DNA of 64,000 bases, from assembly GCA_947498765.1 (NCBI GenBank), contig CANMLG010000004.1:99163-163162 (forward strand), written 5' to 3'. This DNA is from an uncultured Aquimarina sp. (lineage in GTDB: Bacteria; Bacteroidota; Bacteroidia; Flavobacteriales; Flavobacteriaceae). Made by a program: the position numbers and the translations under genes. Below the pieces are notes generated by a model. The model worked only from the letters and a program-made list of their open reading frames with translations. It did no database searches and was not told the origin of the DNA. Below, piece after piece: positions 55,473-64,000 of this stretch. Position 1 is the first letter of the stretch; the number at the start of each line of letters is the position of its first letter.

Positions 55473-55754
55473 TTAAGTGAAATTGTATTTTTCGATATCT
55501 CTTGTTATAATATCAATGAGTTGTTGAATTTCAGGTTCATTGGGGTCATCAACGTGATTCATTATTTTTGCAAATAAAAAAAGATATTTGGATATGTAAA
55601 GTTCTCTTAAATTTTTATCCGAATAGTTTTTACCTTCATTAATAATAAAAAACATCAATTGGCGAATTATTTTAGCGAGTTCGTCAGTATCTGTTGTAAT
55701 GGAAATCATAATAGTTGAATTAGTTATATTGAAATTACAAATAGACTGATTCAA
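55473..55754 (-). CDS. Small hypothetical protein
   Basis: A 93-residue helical protein (or 78 residues from the second Met, MISITTDTDELAK, which would start at 55709 and seems more natural). It shows a helix LAKIIRQLMFFIINEGKN and an acidic segment DDPNEPEIQQLIDIITRDIEK, with no motif I recognise. It is convergent with the Rrf2 gene 12 bases away, and lies downstream of the SDR gene on its own strand. It probably is real because of its even codon use, but its role is unknown. Confidence 0.5.
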   Translation of the reverse strand: MNQSICNFNITNSTIMISITTDTDELAKIIRQLMFFIINEGKNYSDKNLRELYISKYLFLFAKIMNHVDDPNEPEIQQLIDIITRDIEKYNFT

Positions 55755-55821
55755 TAATGATAAGCGTTTTTATTATGGTGTAAAGAAATCGACGAAAACC
55801 TTTTTTTACAGGTATAAATAC

Positions 55822-57252
55822 TCAATGGTATCCATGAGCAATATGATGAAGCATTTTGTTAAATATAAAATAATGAAACGGAAGCATGCTAAACCAATAC
55901 AGTCTGCCCGCTAAACCTTTTGGTCTAAAAGTGGCTGTTTGATGTAAGTTGTTATTAATGTCAATTGAAAATTCAAGCCAAGCTTCTCCTGGTAGACGCA
56001 TTTCGGCAAAAAGGAGTAATCTTTTTTCAGCTTTATCAGCAACTAAAACACGCCAAAAATCGATAACATCACCAGAATCAATTCTGTTTTGATGAGTACG
56101 CCCCCTTCGAAGGCCTACTCCACCAAAAGCTTTGTCTATATGACCTCTAATTTTCCACATCCAATCTCCGTAATACCATCCCGTTTCTCCTCCAATAGAC
56201 CAAATGCGTTCTAAGGCTTCATTGGGAGTGTTTATTTTTATTTGTTTATGGTCAAAGAGGCATCCATTAGTGGGGACTGAAATATATTTTTGTAAATCTT
56301 TTTTAAATCGTCCACTAACCATAGAATCTTTCCAGCTGGAAACTACTTGGTTTTGCTTGATACTGGTAAAAGCTAATTGAAGCGCTTTTGTATAAGTCAT
56401 AGGCTTAAGTCTTAATAGATTTTGTAACTTTTTATCTTTAGCAATAACAGGGACTTTCATACTATCCACTAAATTCATAGCTAATTTGTAAGAAGTAGAT
56501 GTAACAAAATACAACCAGTATGAGGAAAGCTTAGGTGTCATTATAGGTAGTGTAATTATATACAGTGGGATTTTGCGATATTTAGCATATAAGTATAACA
56601 TTTCCTTATAAGTAATTACATTAGGGCCCGCAACGTCAAAACTTTGATTATAAGTTTTTTGATTTAAAGGAGTATTAATTAAAAAACGCAATACATCTCT
56701 TATACCTATGGGTTGTGTTTTTGTGTTTACCCATTTAGGTGTGATCATAAAAGGAAGCTTTTCGCATAAATCACGAATAATTTCAAAGGAGGAACTTCCA
56801 GAACCTACAATAATACCAGCACGTAAAACGGTAACATGTGAGGTGCCTTTATATAAAATTTGCTCTACATTTTTTCGAGATTGTAAATGTTTTGAAAGTT
56901 TAATATCATTCACTATACCACTCAAATAAATTACATGCTTTGTGTTAGCTATTTTCATATAGCTATTAAAATTACTGGCCGACAAAGCTTCTTTTCTATC
57001 AAAATCTTCAGTAGATGATGTCATGGAATGAATTAAATAATAAGCGACATCAATATCTTTTGGAAAACCTGTAGCGTCTATGTTATTTAAAAAATCAACC
57101 TCAATAATTTTAATTTTTGATAGTATTTCCGAAGAAACATTAAATCTGTTTTTATCGCGAACACAACAAATAACATCAAAACCATTATCAATTAATAAAG
57201 GTAATAGTCGCATTCCTATATAGCCATTGGCCCCCGTTAGTAGTATTCGCAT
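55822..57252 (-). CDS. NAD(P)-binding SDR-family protein with DUF2867-type C-terminus
   Basis: A 476-residue protein with an atypical extended short-chain dehydrogenase N-terminus: GANGYIGMRLLPLLIDNG (residues 7-24) forms the dinucleotide-binding loop, and VTVLRAGIIVGSGSSSFEI lies near 130-150. From about 300 the DUF2867 region follows (ERIWSIGGETGWYYGDWMWK; RVLVADKAEKRLLLFAEMRLPGEAWLEF in parts), known from YbjT-like proteins. These are often annotated as oxidoreductases or epimerases, but no reaction is established. A 25-base gap separates it from the next gene upstream on the same strand. Confidence 0.85.
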   Translation of the reverse strand: MRILLTGANGYIGMRLLPLLIDNGFDVICCVRDKNRFNVSSEILSKIKIIEVDFLNNIDATGFPKDIDVAYYLIHSMTSSTEDFDRKEALSASNFNSYMKIANTKHVIYLSGIVNDIKLSKHLQSRKNVEQILYKGTSHVTVLRAGIIVGSGSSSFEIIRDLCEKLPFMITPKWVNTKTQPIGIRDVLRFLINTPLNQKTYNQSFDVAGPNVITYKEMLYLYAKYRKIPLYIITLPIMTPKLSSYWLYFVTSTSYKLAMNLVDSMKVPVIAKDKKLQNLLRLKPMTYTKALQLAFTSIKQNQVVSSWKDSMVSGRFKKDLQKYISVPTNGCLFDHKQIKINTPNEALERIWSIGGETGWYYGDWMWKIRGHIDKAFGGVGLRRGRTHQNRIDSGDVIDFWRVLVADKAEKRLLLFAEMRLPGEAWLEFSIDINNNLHQTATFRPKGLAGRLYWFSMLPFHYFIFNKMLHHIAHGYH

Positions 57253-57277
57253 AATAAGTTACATTAATTAATTTTTG

Positions 57278-57712
57278 TTATAGCAAATCGTCTAAACTTG
57301 TTGGTTGTTGTTTTTTCTTTTCATTTATTATTCGAGAAACAAATCGATGTATACTTGTGTCAAGTGGAGGAGCGAATACTTTAATAAAATAAGTGTCCTT
57401 GTGAAAACTATATTCATTACTAGACCCCTTATATATGGTTAATTTGTAATAGGGAATAACCAATACGTAAGTTTCTAAACGTTTTTGGAAAGCTATAATA
57501 ATACCTTTAGGTCGTAATTCAATATTGCAGGTATTTGTGTTCTGATCTAGTTGTAGTAAATTGTAAATTTGGATACTAGTTTTAGTGATTTTTAGTTTTG
57601 GAGATCCAATTCCTTTCATTTTTAAGCGTTCAAGTAAAGAATATGGACAGCCTACCAAGGCATTAATTTTTTTGTTTACTTCTGGATCATTATGAGAGTT
57701 ATTTAGTAGCAT
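57278..57712 (-). CDS. Conserved-looking hypothetical protein
   Basis: A 144-residue soluble protein without signal peptide. The N-terminal third is helical (NKKINALVGCPYSLLERLKM), the middle is strand-rich (IIIAFQKRLETYVLVIPYYKLTIYKG read in parts) like a PH-type or small beta-barrel module, and the end is polar. I do not recognise the family. It is probably transcribed with the SDR gene that starts 25 bases downstream. The 191 bases before it, shared with argS, hold a heptamer tract. Confidence 0.55.
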   Translation of the reverse strand: MLLNNSHNDPEVNKKINALVGCPYSLLERLKMKGIGSPKLKITKTSIQIYNLLQLDQNTNTCNIELRPKGIIIAFQKRLETYVLVIPYYKLTIYKGSSNEYSFHKDTYFIKVFAPPLDTSIHRFVSRIINEKKKQQPTSLDDLL

Positions 57713-57840
57713 AAATGTTAATTTACAAAAAGAATATAAGTGTAATGAGTAACTTCAAATAAAATTAACAAGCGTTTGATGGCTAGTTTCTTTTTTGAGT
57801 TTTAATTACGTCTGTAAAGAAGTTTTGTAGTAGTAAAAAA

Positions 57841-57875
57841 TCACAATTCATAATTCTCAATTCATCATTTACTTA
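57841..57875 (+). repeat. Degenerate 7-base repeats upstream of argS
   Basis: TCACAAT, TCATAAT, TCTCAAT, TCATCAT, TTACTTA in register, period 7, ending two bases before the argS -7 box. On the coding strand it has the same CAA(T/C)(T/C)C character as the tracts before rlmB and the Rrf2 gene. Confidence 0.65.
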
Positions 57876-57877
57876 AC

Positions 57878-57885
57878 TATCTTTG
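57878..57885 (+). promoter_or_regulatory. Probable -7 promoter box of argS
   Basis: TATCTTTG, an exact TAnnTTTG match, 18 bases before the argS ATG. The -33 position falls inside the heptamer tract and shows no TTG. Confidence 0.6.
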
Positions 57886-57903
57886 CGCTTCAAAAATTAA
57901 TGT

Positions 57904-59676
57904 ATGCAAATCCAACATTTACTTACTGAAAAAGTAATACAAGCTGTAGCAGAATTATTTAATGCTCAATTGCCAACCGTAGAGTTTCAAGCTACTCGTA
58001 AAGAGTTTGAAGGAGATATTACCGTAGTGGTGTTTTCGATGTTACGTGTTGTAAAGGGAAACCCAGTGCAAATAGGAGAGCAAATAGGAGCATATTTAGA
58101 AAAAAATGTAGCTGAAGTTACGGCATTTAATGTAGTAAAAGGCTTTTTGAACTTAGTTGTTGCAGATGATTATTATTTAAACTTTTTTAATGCCAATAAA
58201 TCAAATACAACTTATGGATTTGTAGCACCAAATGATGCCAATGGAATAATGGTTGAATATTCATCACCAAATACTAACAAACCTTTGCATTTGGGACACG
58301 TCCGCAATAACTTATTGGGTTATGCTGTGGCAGAAATTTTAAGCGCAAGTGGGAAAAAGGTGTATAAGACTCAAATTATAAATGACCGTGGAGTCCATAT
58401 TTGTAAGTCTATGTTGGCTTGGAGAAAATTTGGCGAAGGTGAAACACCAGAGTCTACAGGCATAAAAGGAGATAAGCTTGTTGGGAATTATTATGTAAAG
58501 TTTGATCAAGAATATAAAAAAGAAATTGAAACTTTAATTGCTGAAGGTGTTACGGAAGAAGAAGCTAAAAAGAAAGCACCTTTATTGCTAGAAGCTCAGG
58601 AAATGCTTCGTTTATGGGAGCAAGGTGATGAAGAGGTGATTTCATTATGGAAAATGATGAATCAATGGGTATATAATGGTTTTGGAAGTACTTATGCCAA
58701 ATTAGGAGTTAATTTTGATAAGAATTATTATGAAAGTGATACCTATAAATTAGGAAAGGATGCTGTTGAGGACGGTTTGTCTAAAGGGGTTTTTTATAAA
58801 AAAGAAGATGGTTCAGTTTGGATTGATTTAACCGAAGATGGTTTAGATGAAAAATTAGTATTGAGAAGTGATGGAACTTCAGTATACATGACACAGGATA
58901 TTGGAACTGCTATTCAACGTGCCGAAGATTTTAATGTAAAAGGTATGGTATATACCGTCGGAAACGAGCAAGACTATCATTTCCAAGTTTTGTTTTTAAT
59001 TCTTAAAAAGTTAGGCTTTCCTTGGGCTGCGGATTTGTTTCATTTAAGTTATGGAATGGTTGACTTACCAAGTGGAAAAATGAAAAGTAGAGAAGGAACA
59101 GTAGTGGATGCCGATGATTTAATTGATGAAATGCAAGCTAATGCAGCGGCAATTTCAAAGGAATTAGGAAAGTTAGATGATTATTCAGAAGAACAAAAGC
59201 AGGAAGTATATAATACTATAGGTTTGGGAGCATTAAAATATTATATTTTAAAAGTGGATCCTAAAAAGCGTATTCTTTTTGATCCAGAAGCTTCTATAGA
59301 TTTTCAAGGAAATACTGGGCCATTTATACAGTATACTTATGCGCGAATTCAAGCTATTTTAAGAAAAGCGAAGCATGATCAATCTATTCAGATAAATGAT
59401 ATTGTATTGGAGGATAAAGAAAAAGAAGTGTTGAAACAATTAGAATTATATCCTGATGTAATTCAGCAAGCAGCAAAACAATATAGTCCTGCATTAATAG
59501 CTAATTATACTTATGATTTAGTAAAAGCATATAATTCATTTTTTCAAAACGTACCCATTTTTGGGGCAGACACCCAATCACAAATTAATTTTAGAGTGCA
59601 GTTATCGCAATGGGTTGGTGCTGTTATAGCTTCTGGTTTTAGTTTGTTAGGTATAAATGTGCCAGAGCGTATGTAA
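57904..59676 (+). CDS. argS: Arginyl-tRNA synthetase
   Basis: A 590-residue class I synthetase that charges tRNA-Arg. It has the N-terminal Add-1 domain, the HIGH motif as HLGHVRNN near residue 127, YVTGNEQDYHFQVLFLILKKLG-type sequence (VGNEQDYHFQVL) and a KMSKS-like loop GKMKSREGTVVDADDLIDE (read in parts) near 394, and a C-terminal helical anticodon-binding domain ending NVPERM. All parts are present. It is monocistronic: own promoter on the left and a strong bidirectional terminator 40 bases downstream. Confidence 0.98.
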   Translation: MQIQHLLTEKVIQAVAELFNAQLPTVEFQATRKEFEGDITVVVFSMLRVVKGNPVQIGEQIGAYLEKNVAEVTAFNVVKGFLNLVVADDYYLNFFNANKSNTTYGFVAPNDANGIMVEYSSPNTNKPLHLGHVRNNLLGYAVAEILSASGKKVYKTQIINDRGVHICKSMLAWRKFGEGETPESTGIKGDKLVGNYYVKFDQEYKKEIETLIAEGVTEEEAKKKAPLLLEAQEMLRLWEQGDEEVISLWKMMNQWVYNGFGSTYAKLGVNFDKNYYESDTYKLGKDAVEDGLSKGVFYKKEDGSVWIDLTEDGLDEKLVLRSDGTSVYMTQDIGTAIQRAEDFNVKGMVYTVGNEQDYHFQVLFLILKKLGFPWAADLFHLSYGMVDLPSGKMKSREGTVVDADDLIDEMQANAAAISKELGKLDDYSEEQKQEVYNTIGLGALKYYILKVDPKKRILFDPEASIDFQGNTGPFIQYTYARIQAILRKAKHDQSIQINDIVLEDKEKEVLKQLELYPDVIQQAAKQYSPALIANYTYDLVKAYNSFFQNVPIFGADTQSQINFRVQLSQWVGAVIASGFSLLGINVPERM

Positions 59677-59716
59677 GAAGGGTTTCTTTAGTATAATATG
59701 GAATAAACTAAATAAA

Positions 59717-59758
59717 ACAAAAAAAGAGGCAATTAATTAGCCTCTTTTTTTGTTTTTT
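59717..59758. terminator. Bidirectional intrinsic terminator between argS and the DUF5723 gene
   Basis: A perfect 14-base stem, ACAAAAAAAGAGGC 59717-59730 with GCCTCTTTTTTTGT 59740-59753, nine-base loop, with T-runs on the 3' side and A-runs on the 5' side. It can therefore serve argS on + and the convergent gene on -. Confidence 0.9.
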
Positions 59759-59782
59759 ATGTAGCTTTATTTGGAAGAAAAT

Positions 59783-61270
59783 TTATCCTCTTCCACCTTC
59801 AGAATAACCTCTTGGACTTTTTAGCTGACCTTTTCTGCAATTTTTGCATCTATTTTTTTGTTCAATATGATCTTCTTCTTCAGGTGTTTTTGGGGTCCTA
59901 TGATATATAGGGATTTTTAAACCTGCATAAATGTCAAATGCACGAGTTTCAGAGTCAATGGCACGACTAAATAAACTTCCAGATCCCATAAATAATGGCC
60001 CTAATCGAAAGCCAGCTCCCCATTGTACTCCGCCATAAACGGAAACAGTAATTGGACTATACATACTAAACCATTTAGTTTCATACCTTGGACTTACTGA
60101 AAATTGGGTAGCGGACCTATTGGCTTGTGTGTTTTCACGAGAAACTAGAGTTAGATTTGTTACTGCATTGACGTAAAATTTATTTTTTACTTTATAGTCA
60201 ATTTCGGCACGCAATCGAGTTGGTAGGCTAAATTTGTTGTCAACTATTCTGGGGCCTCCAGGGTTAAATTGAGGTTCAATATCCTCAAAAAAGTTTCCAT
60301 TTAGTAAATCATCTTTGCTAACAGTAGTCCCTGTGTAGGCTTTGTTTACCGATGCATAGGTTATTTGTCCGATATCTAAAATAGAAACTCCTAGTTTGTA
60401 TTTGTAAGTGCTGATGTGTCTAACAACTAATTGCTCCTTTACGTGGTCTCTGGAAACATTTGAGCGATGACGCGGTCTATATTCATAAACAAAACCTAAA
60501 TCAAGGCCAATACCTCTTGTTCTTAGGTTGAAGTCAAAATCATCTCCAGTAGAAAAAGGAATTCCATCTCTATCGCCTGCATCAATACTGCCACTATAGG
60601 TATAACCTCCATTTCCTACAAAAAATAAATCATCAGTTCCTCCCAAAGCGGAAACATTATCGAGTGTTACATTGGTGCTTGCAATACCAAATAAATATTT
60701 AAGTGATATTCCGGCCTTCATAAATCGAACTTTAGTATTTTTTAATACTCTTGCGTAAGTAGCGCCCAGTTCGATCCAATTATTACTAATCGCAGATGAA
60801 GTTATATCTGTTACAAAAAGTGGTAAATTATTGCTTAAACCTTCTTCATCAAAGTAATTAATAACTTCACCATTAATAGCATTGGCATTGGTGATACTTC
60901 GAGCTCTAGTTGTTATGGCAATACTGTGTTTTTCATTTAATGAAACCATAACAGATGGACCGAGTACATCGGCATTCACAAAACCAAAATTGTCTCTATC
61001 TAATCCTTTAACGGTAGATAGTTCATCAAAATCACTATCGCTTTTTGTAAGCCAATTCCAATAATTTATTTCATAATAATTGTTAAGAGCAAATAAACTA
61101 GCGGATGCTAAGTTAATATCAATTTTGGTTCTTGAGTCTGCAATATTAGCAGGGTTGAAAAGAACGCCATGGACTCCATTAAAATTATCGGCACCAAAAC
61201 CTATATAGGATTGTGCACTAATTATTGAATAAAAGAACACTAGGGCAAAAGGGGCAATTAATTTACGCAT
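59783..61270 (-). CDS. DUF5723-family outer-membrane protein
   Basis: A 495-residue exported protein with signal peptide (LIAPFALVFFYSIISAQS) and a repeated beta-strand pattern suggesting an outer-membrane barrel. The start of the mature part (YIGFGADNFNGVHGVLFNPA, then NIADSRTKIDINLAS) is the DUF5723 signature and is nearly the same in the next gene. The C-terminus ends in a basic, cysteine-containing tail (KNRCKNCRKGQLKSPRG) with one CxxC pair. The function of DUF5723 is unknown; a structural or type IX-related role has been suggested for relatives only by association. It is 49 bases from its paralogue upstream. Confidence 0.8.
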   Translation of the reverse strand: MRKLIAPFALVFFYSIISAQSYIGFGADNFNGVHGVLFNPANIADSRTKIDINLASASLFALNNYYEINYWNWLTKSDSDFDELSTVKGLDRDNFGFVNADVLGPSVMVSLNEKHSIAITTRARSITNANAINGEVINYFDEEGLSNNLPLFVTDITSSAISNNWIELGATYARVLKNTKVRFMKAGISLKYLFGIASTNVTLDNVSALGGTDDLFFVGNGGYTYSGSIDAGDRDGIPFSTGDDFDFNLRTRGIGLDLGFVYEYRPRHRSNVSRDHVKEQLVVRHISTYKYKLGVSILDIGQITYASVNKAYTGTTVSKDDLLNGNFFEDIEPQFNPGGPRIVDNKFSLPTRLRAEIDYKVKNKFYVNAVTNLTLVSRENTQANRSATQFSVSPRYETKWFSMYSPITVSVYGGVQWGAGFRLGPLFMGSGSLFSRAIDSETRAFDIYAGLKIPIYHRTPKTPEEEDHIEQKNRCKNCRKGQLKSPRGYSEGGRG

Positions 61271-61319
61271 AAAGAAAATAATAGGTTAATTAGTAAACGT
61301 AAAGCATTGCAAGGTAGTA

Positions 61320-63293
61320 TTATTTTATTAAAATTACTGCAGCCCTTCTGTTTTTACTCTTGTTACCCTTTTCATATCTTGTTTCCCCGTAGCCTTTAAT
61401 TACTAATCGCTCTTGGTCAATTCCTTTATTAGTAAAGTATTTTTTTACATTTAAAGCTCTTAATAGCGATAAGTTAAAGTTGTATTCCTCAGTACCAATA
61501 GGGTCAGTATGTCCTTCAATAATATATTTAGTTGTTGGATACTTATTCATGTATGCCAAAATTTTATCAAGTACGGCATGTGTTTCTGGTAACAGGTAAG
61601 CTTTGTCATACTTAAAAGAAATAGCATCGGAGTGTATTTGAAGTGCGTTTTCAATTTCTTGAGCAGCTTCTTCACTATAAATAAATACATCATCTTCTGG
61701 ACACCCATTAGTACTTACGCTTCCAGGAGTGTAAGGGCACTTGTCAATATAGTCAACAGTACCATCCCCATCAGAATCTTTAACCTTTGATAGTTGATTT
61801 TGTTCTTCTGGCGGAGGACCAGGGCAGCCTTTATTTTCAATAAGCCCAGCTATCATTTTACAAGTATCAATTTTATTGGCAACACCATCGTTGTCAAAAT
61901 CTTTAGAAGGTTTATGATAAATAGGTAGTTTTATTCCTGCATAATAATTAGCAGATCCTGTTTTATCCGAAATTATATTACTAATTGCTGTACCTGAGCC
62001 AATAAATAACGGGCCAAACCTCATTCCAGCACCAATAGTAAGTCCATTAATTTTTTGGTAATTTACAGGGACGTGTACTCCAAACCATTTAGACTCATAC
62101 CTAGGAGTAAGGGTGTAATTATTTATAATACGATTAGCATCCGGATCGGTTTCATTAACTAAAGAAAGATCTGCATTTAGGTTAACATATATTTTTTCTC
62201 TTATCTTGTAATCTAAGTTTGCGTGTAAAGCAGTAGGTAAGCCGATTTTTTTGTTAACTAAATTCTTTTCCGGATCAAGTTCATCGTCAATATTACCATT
62301 AAGGCTTCCGTTTTCGACAAGTTCTCTATCAATTGACGTGTCTAGATCATAAAAATTTGAAACAGCATTTTCATAAGTTGATGATCCTATATCTGTAATT
62401 GATATACCTAACTTGGCTCGGTATTTATTTTTGTGTTGCATGCCAACCCGATTAGTATCAATGTCAACAGCATGATATTCTTTTTCATTAGGGCGCCATT
62501 CATAAACAAGACCTAAATCTAAACCGACATTTAATGTTGAGGCTTTAAGGTCAAAATCATCAAAACTTTCGTAAGCTTTACCATTTATATTCCGGTCTAA
62601 ACTGTTGCTAAAAGTATAAGTAGCAGTTCCTCTACCTTCCAGTTCGTCATTAGTTGGGTCAAATTCTACAGTGGCATTGTCAGAAGTAAGGGTCATAAAA
62701 GCACGACCACTTACTAGTTTTGCAGTAGCTCCAATTTTTACAAAATGTCTTTTTCTGTCCGCTATAACAGCGCTATATGTAAAGCCAAGTTCATTCCAAG
62801 CGCTAAGAGTGGCATTCACATTGTTTCCATCAACATTTAAAGGAGTACCTCCAGAAAGGCCAGTGTCAAATAATTGAATAAGGTCCCCTTTTATATTGTT
62901 GACATTACCAGCTACACGAACTCGTGTCATAATACCAATAGCACTTTTAGGATTTATACTATAAAGTAATGAGGGACCTAAAATACTCGTGTTAAATTGT
63001 ATTGTATTAGGGTTTTCGGGTACAACTTCACCTTGTGTGTTAAAATTGTAGTCTCCTGTTATAATTTCAGAAAATGTACCAAAAGCATAGTCATTTATAA
63101 AATTAGCATTGGCAGAAACAATATTTAGATCATATTCTAATCGGGAATCAGCTGCATTAGCAGGGTTGTGAAGAACAGAATGGATACCACTGTAGTTGTC
63201 AGTAAAGTAACCAGAATATGTTTGTGCGTTTGCTGTTATAAAATAAAATGAAAATAACAGTATAAACAAATAATGCGTAAATACTCTATTCAT
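61320..63293 (-). CDS. DUF5723 outer-membrane protein with TSP3 repeats and OmpA domain
   Basis: A 657-residue exported protein: signal peptide (residues 1-23, ending TANAQ), a DUF5723 barrel-like region (TDNYSGIHSVLHNPANAADS near 29-48), two calcium-binding thrombospondin type 3 repeats (DFDNDGVANKIDTC; DSDGDGTVDYIDKCPYTPG) near 470-530, and a C-terminal OmpA-like domain. The OmpA domain carries YIIEGHTDPIGTEEYNFNLS and LLRALNVKKYFTNKGI, with the Asp and Arg that bind diaminopimelate. It probably tethers the outer membrane to peptidoglycan. It is paralogous to and upstream of the 495-residue gene on the same strand, and the two are likely co-transcribed. Confidence 0.88.
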   Translation of the reverse strand: MNRVFTHYLFILLFSFYFITANAQTYSGYFTDNYSGIHSVLHNPANAADSRLEYDLNIVSANANFINDYAFGTFSEIITGDYNFNTQGEVVPENPNTIQFNTSILGPSLLYSINPKSAIGIMTRVRVAGNVNNIKGDLIQLFDTGLSGGTPLNVDGNNVNATLSAWNELGFTYSAVIADRKRHFVKIGATAKLVSGRAFMTLTSDNATVEFDPTNDELEGRGTATYTFSNSLDRNINGKAYESFDDFDLKASTLNVGLDLGLVYEWRPNEKEYHAVDIDTNRVGMQHKNKYRAKLGISITDIGSSTYENAVSNFYDLDTSIDRELVENGSLNGNIDDELDPEKNLVNKKIGLPTALHANLDYKIREKIYVNLNADLSLVNETDPDANRIINNYTLTPRYESKWFGVHVPVNYQKINGLTIGAGMRFGPLFIGSGTAISNIISDKTGSANYYAGIKLPIYHKPSKDFDNDGVANKIDTCKMIAGLIENKGCPGPPPEEQNQLSKVKDSDGDGTVDYIDKCPYTPGSVSTNGCPEDDVFIYSEEAAQEIENALQIHSDAISFKYDKAYLLPETHAVLDKILAYMNKYPTTKYIIEGHTDPIGTEEYNFNLSLLRALNVKKYFTNKGIDQERLVIKGYGETRYEKGNKSKNRRAAVILIK

Positions 63294-63607
63294 AGTAAGA
63301 TAATATAGTTAAAGTAGGTCATTTGGTTATAAGGCTTTTGTTTAAAAACACCTTTGAATACATTGTAACTCCTGCTATTTGTATTTTATTGTTCGGCATA
63401 GTGTGTTTGGTAGGTATAATCTTTCATTTTTTTGTTATTTTATCAAAAATCAGCTAAAATCTTGAATTTTGAGCTATTTATCGGTGTTTTTTTAAGATGA
63501 AAGTTTTGTGTGGTCTAAAATAGATAAATTGACAAAAAAGTATTTATCGAAAAAACCAATTCATTTCGAATTAATATCATCAATAGAATAATCAAAATTA
63601 GGTTTAT

Positions 63608-63694
63608 GGCGTTCCCCAATGGGTCAGGCTTTCACTACTCGCTCTTTACGCTGTGGCTCCAAGGAGCTCAAACAAGCCGTTCAATCCTTAACGC
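63608..63694. repeat. Nested palindromic element, probably a dispersed Bacteroidetes repeat
   Basis: A GC-richer island of 87 bases bounded by GGCGTT (63608-63613) and AACGC (63690-63694), with inner complements GGCTT 63627-63631 and AAGCC 63674-63678, and GCTCC 63656-63660 with GGAGC 63663-63667. A small CCC/GGG pair lies at 63615-63623. From memory this resembles intergenic elements seen many times in Flavobacteria, with GGGC-GTT...AACGC ends. It is not a tRNA: no acceptor stem or TTC-arm fits. Confidence 0.5.
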
Positions 63695-63953
63695 AAAAAA
63701 AAAAAAGACTTAGTATAAAATTAAGGGAGATACTATTATATAGGTATTAAAAAACAGTGTCATTATATATAGTATACAGAAACCACAAAAAAAGAATAGT
63801 CAATGGGTAGTATATATAGAGTAAAAAAAACTAGCACTTCAAATCTAGTTGAAGATATGTTAATAAAAAGCAAAAAAGTTTAAGAAAAACGCATAAAAAA
63901 GATCTTTGGATAGGTATAAATAACAAAAGAATAAAAAACCCAAAAAAAGATAG

Positions 63954-63983
63954 TTGTTATAAAGGAAAAGCGTTGTATATTTG
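63954..63983 (+). promoter_or_regulatory. Strong promoter at the window edge
   Basis: TTG 63954-63956, 19 bases, TATATTTG 63976-63983: a perfect match to the Bacteroidetes consensus with ideal spacing. The transcript would begin near 63990 and leave the window at once. The following GC-rich sequence (CACCCCGCTAGCGGCGC) would suit the start of a stable RNA, but this cannot be decided. Confidence 0.65.
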
Positions 63984-64000
63984 CACCCCGCTAGCGGCGC

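Larger units (their letters stand above)
63294..64000. other. Long non-coding region at the right edge
   Basis: About 700 bases without a gene on either strand. It contains the nested palindromic element and the edge promoter listed separately, a run of 12 A at 63695-63706, and otherwise simple AT-rich sequence with a TAGGTAT motif near 63742 and 63911. I see no tRNA or rRNA inside the window. Confidence 0.6.

Noticed and set aside
63608..63694. tRNA gene
   Set aside because: The length is near right but no acceptor stem, anticodon arm or TTCNANNC loop can be drawn.

Overview
The window comes from a low-GC marine-type Bacteroidetes genome, most likely a member of the Flavobacteriaceae. The signs are an AT-rich base composition, promoters of the Bacteroidetes type (TTG, about 19 bases, then TAnnTTTG), near-absence of Shine-Dalgarno sequences, a SusD-family lipoprotein, DUF5723 outer-membrane proteins, and the gene order rpsL-rpsG-fusA-rpsJ-rplC with no tuf, followed by rplQ-carA-eno-gltA.

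Bases 1 to about 26.75 kb are the distal part of an extracellular contractile injection system (eCIS, the Afp/PVC/AlgoCIP type of headless phage tail), all on the + strand. It holds a baseplate J-like protein, a giant second baseplate protein carrying a long series of YegP-like repeats, a tape-measure-family protein, a small membrane-anchored protein, a cargo island, and an Afp15-like AAA+ ATPase. The cargo island has three proteins with the DUF4157 (HELTH) domain and a shared N-terminal leader. Each ends in a different putative toxin: a PD-(D/E)XK-like segment plus a hydrophobic tail, a second REase-fold-like nuclease, and a lysozyme/lytic-transglycosylase-like domain. Between them lie two small proteins that could be immunity factors or adaptors, a complete vanadium-haloperoxidase/PAP2-family enzyme, and a ParA-type ATPase without a ParB. 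Tube, sheath and spike genes must lie to the left of the window.

From 26.9 to 33.0 kb are accessory and housekeeping genes: an AhpD-like protein, then on the - strand a rhodanese, an orphan SusD-like lipoprotein, the rRNA methyltransferase RlmB and a BamA/TamA-like outer-membrane protein.

From 33.3 to 50.6 kb lies the str-S10-spc-alpha ribosomal protein supercluster, with SecY, IF-1 and RpoA. Most adjacent genes are 0 to 25 bases apart, but the longer gaps (upstream of rplC, rpsH, rpsK, rpsD, rpoA and rplQ) hold inverted repeats that could fold in the mRNA. They are candidates for r-protein autoregulatory or processing sites. The leader before rplC also carries a textbook terminator hairpin between promoter and gene, which looks like an attenuator.

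From 50.8 to 63.3 kb are carA, eno and gltA (each of the last two followed by a strong intrinsic terminator), an Rrf2 regulator, three - strand genes, argS, and two paralogous DUF5723 outer-membrane proteins, one with thrombospondin-type-3 and OmpA domains. The last 700 bases are non-coding, with a nested palindromic element and, at the very edge, a strong promoter for something outside the window. Seven-base repeat tracts occur upstream of rlmB, the Rrf2 gene and argS, in the same orientation relative to the gene each time.
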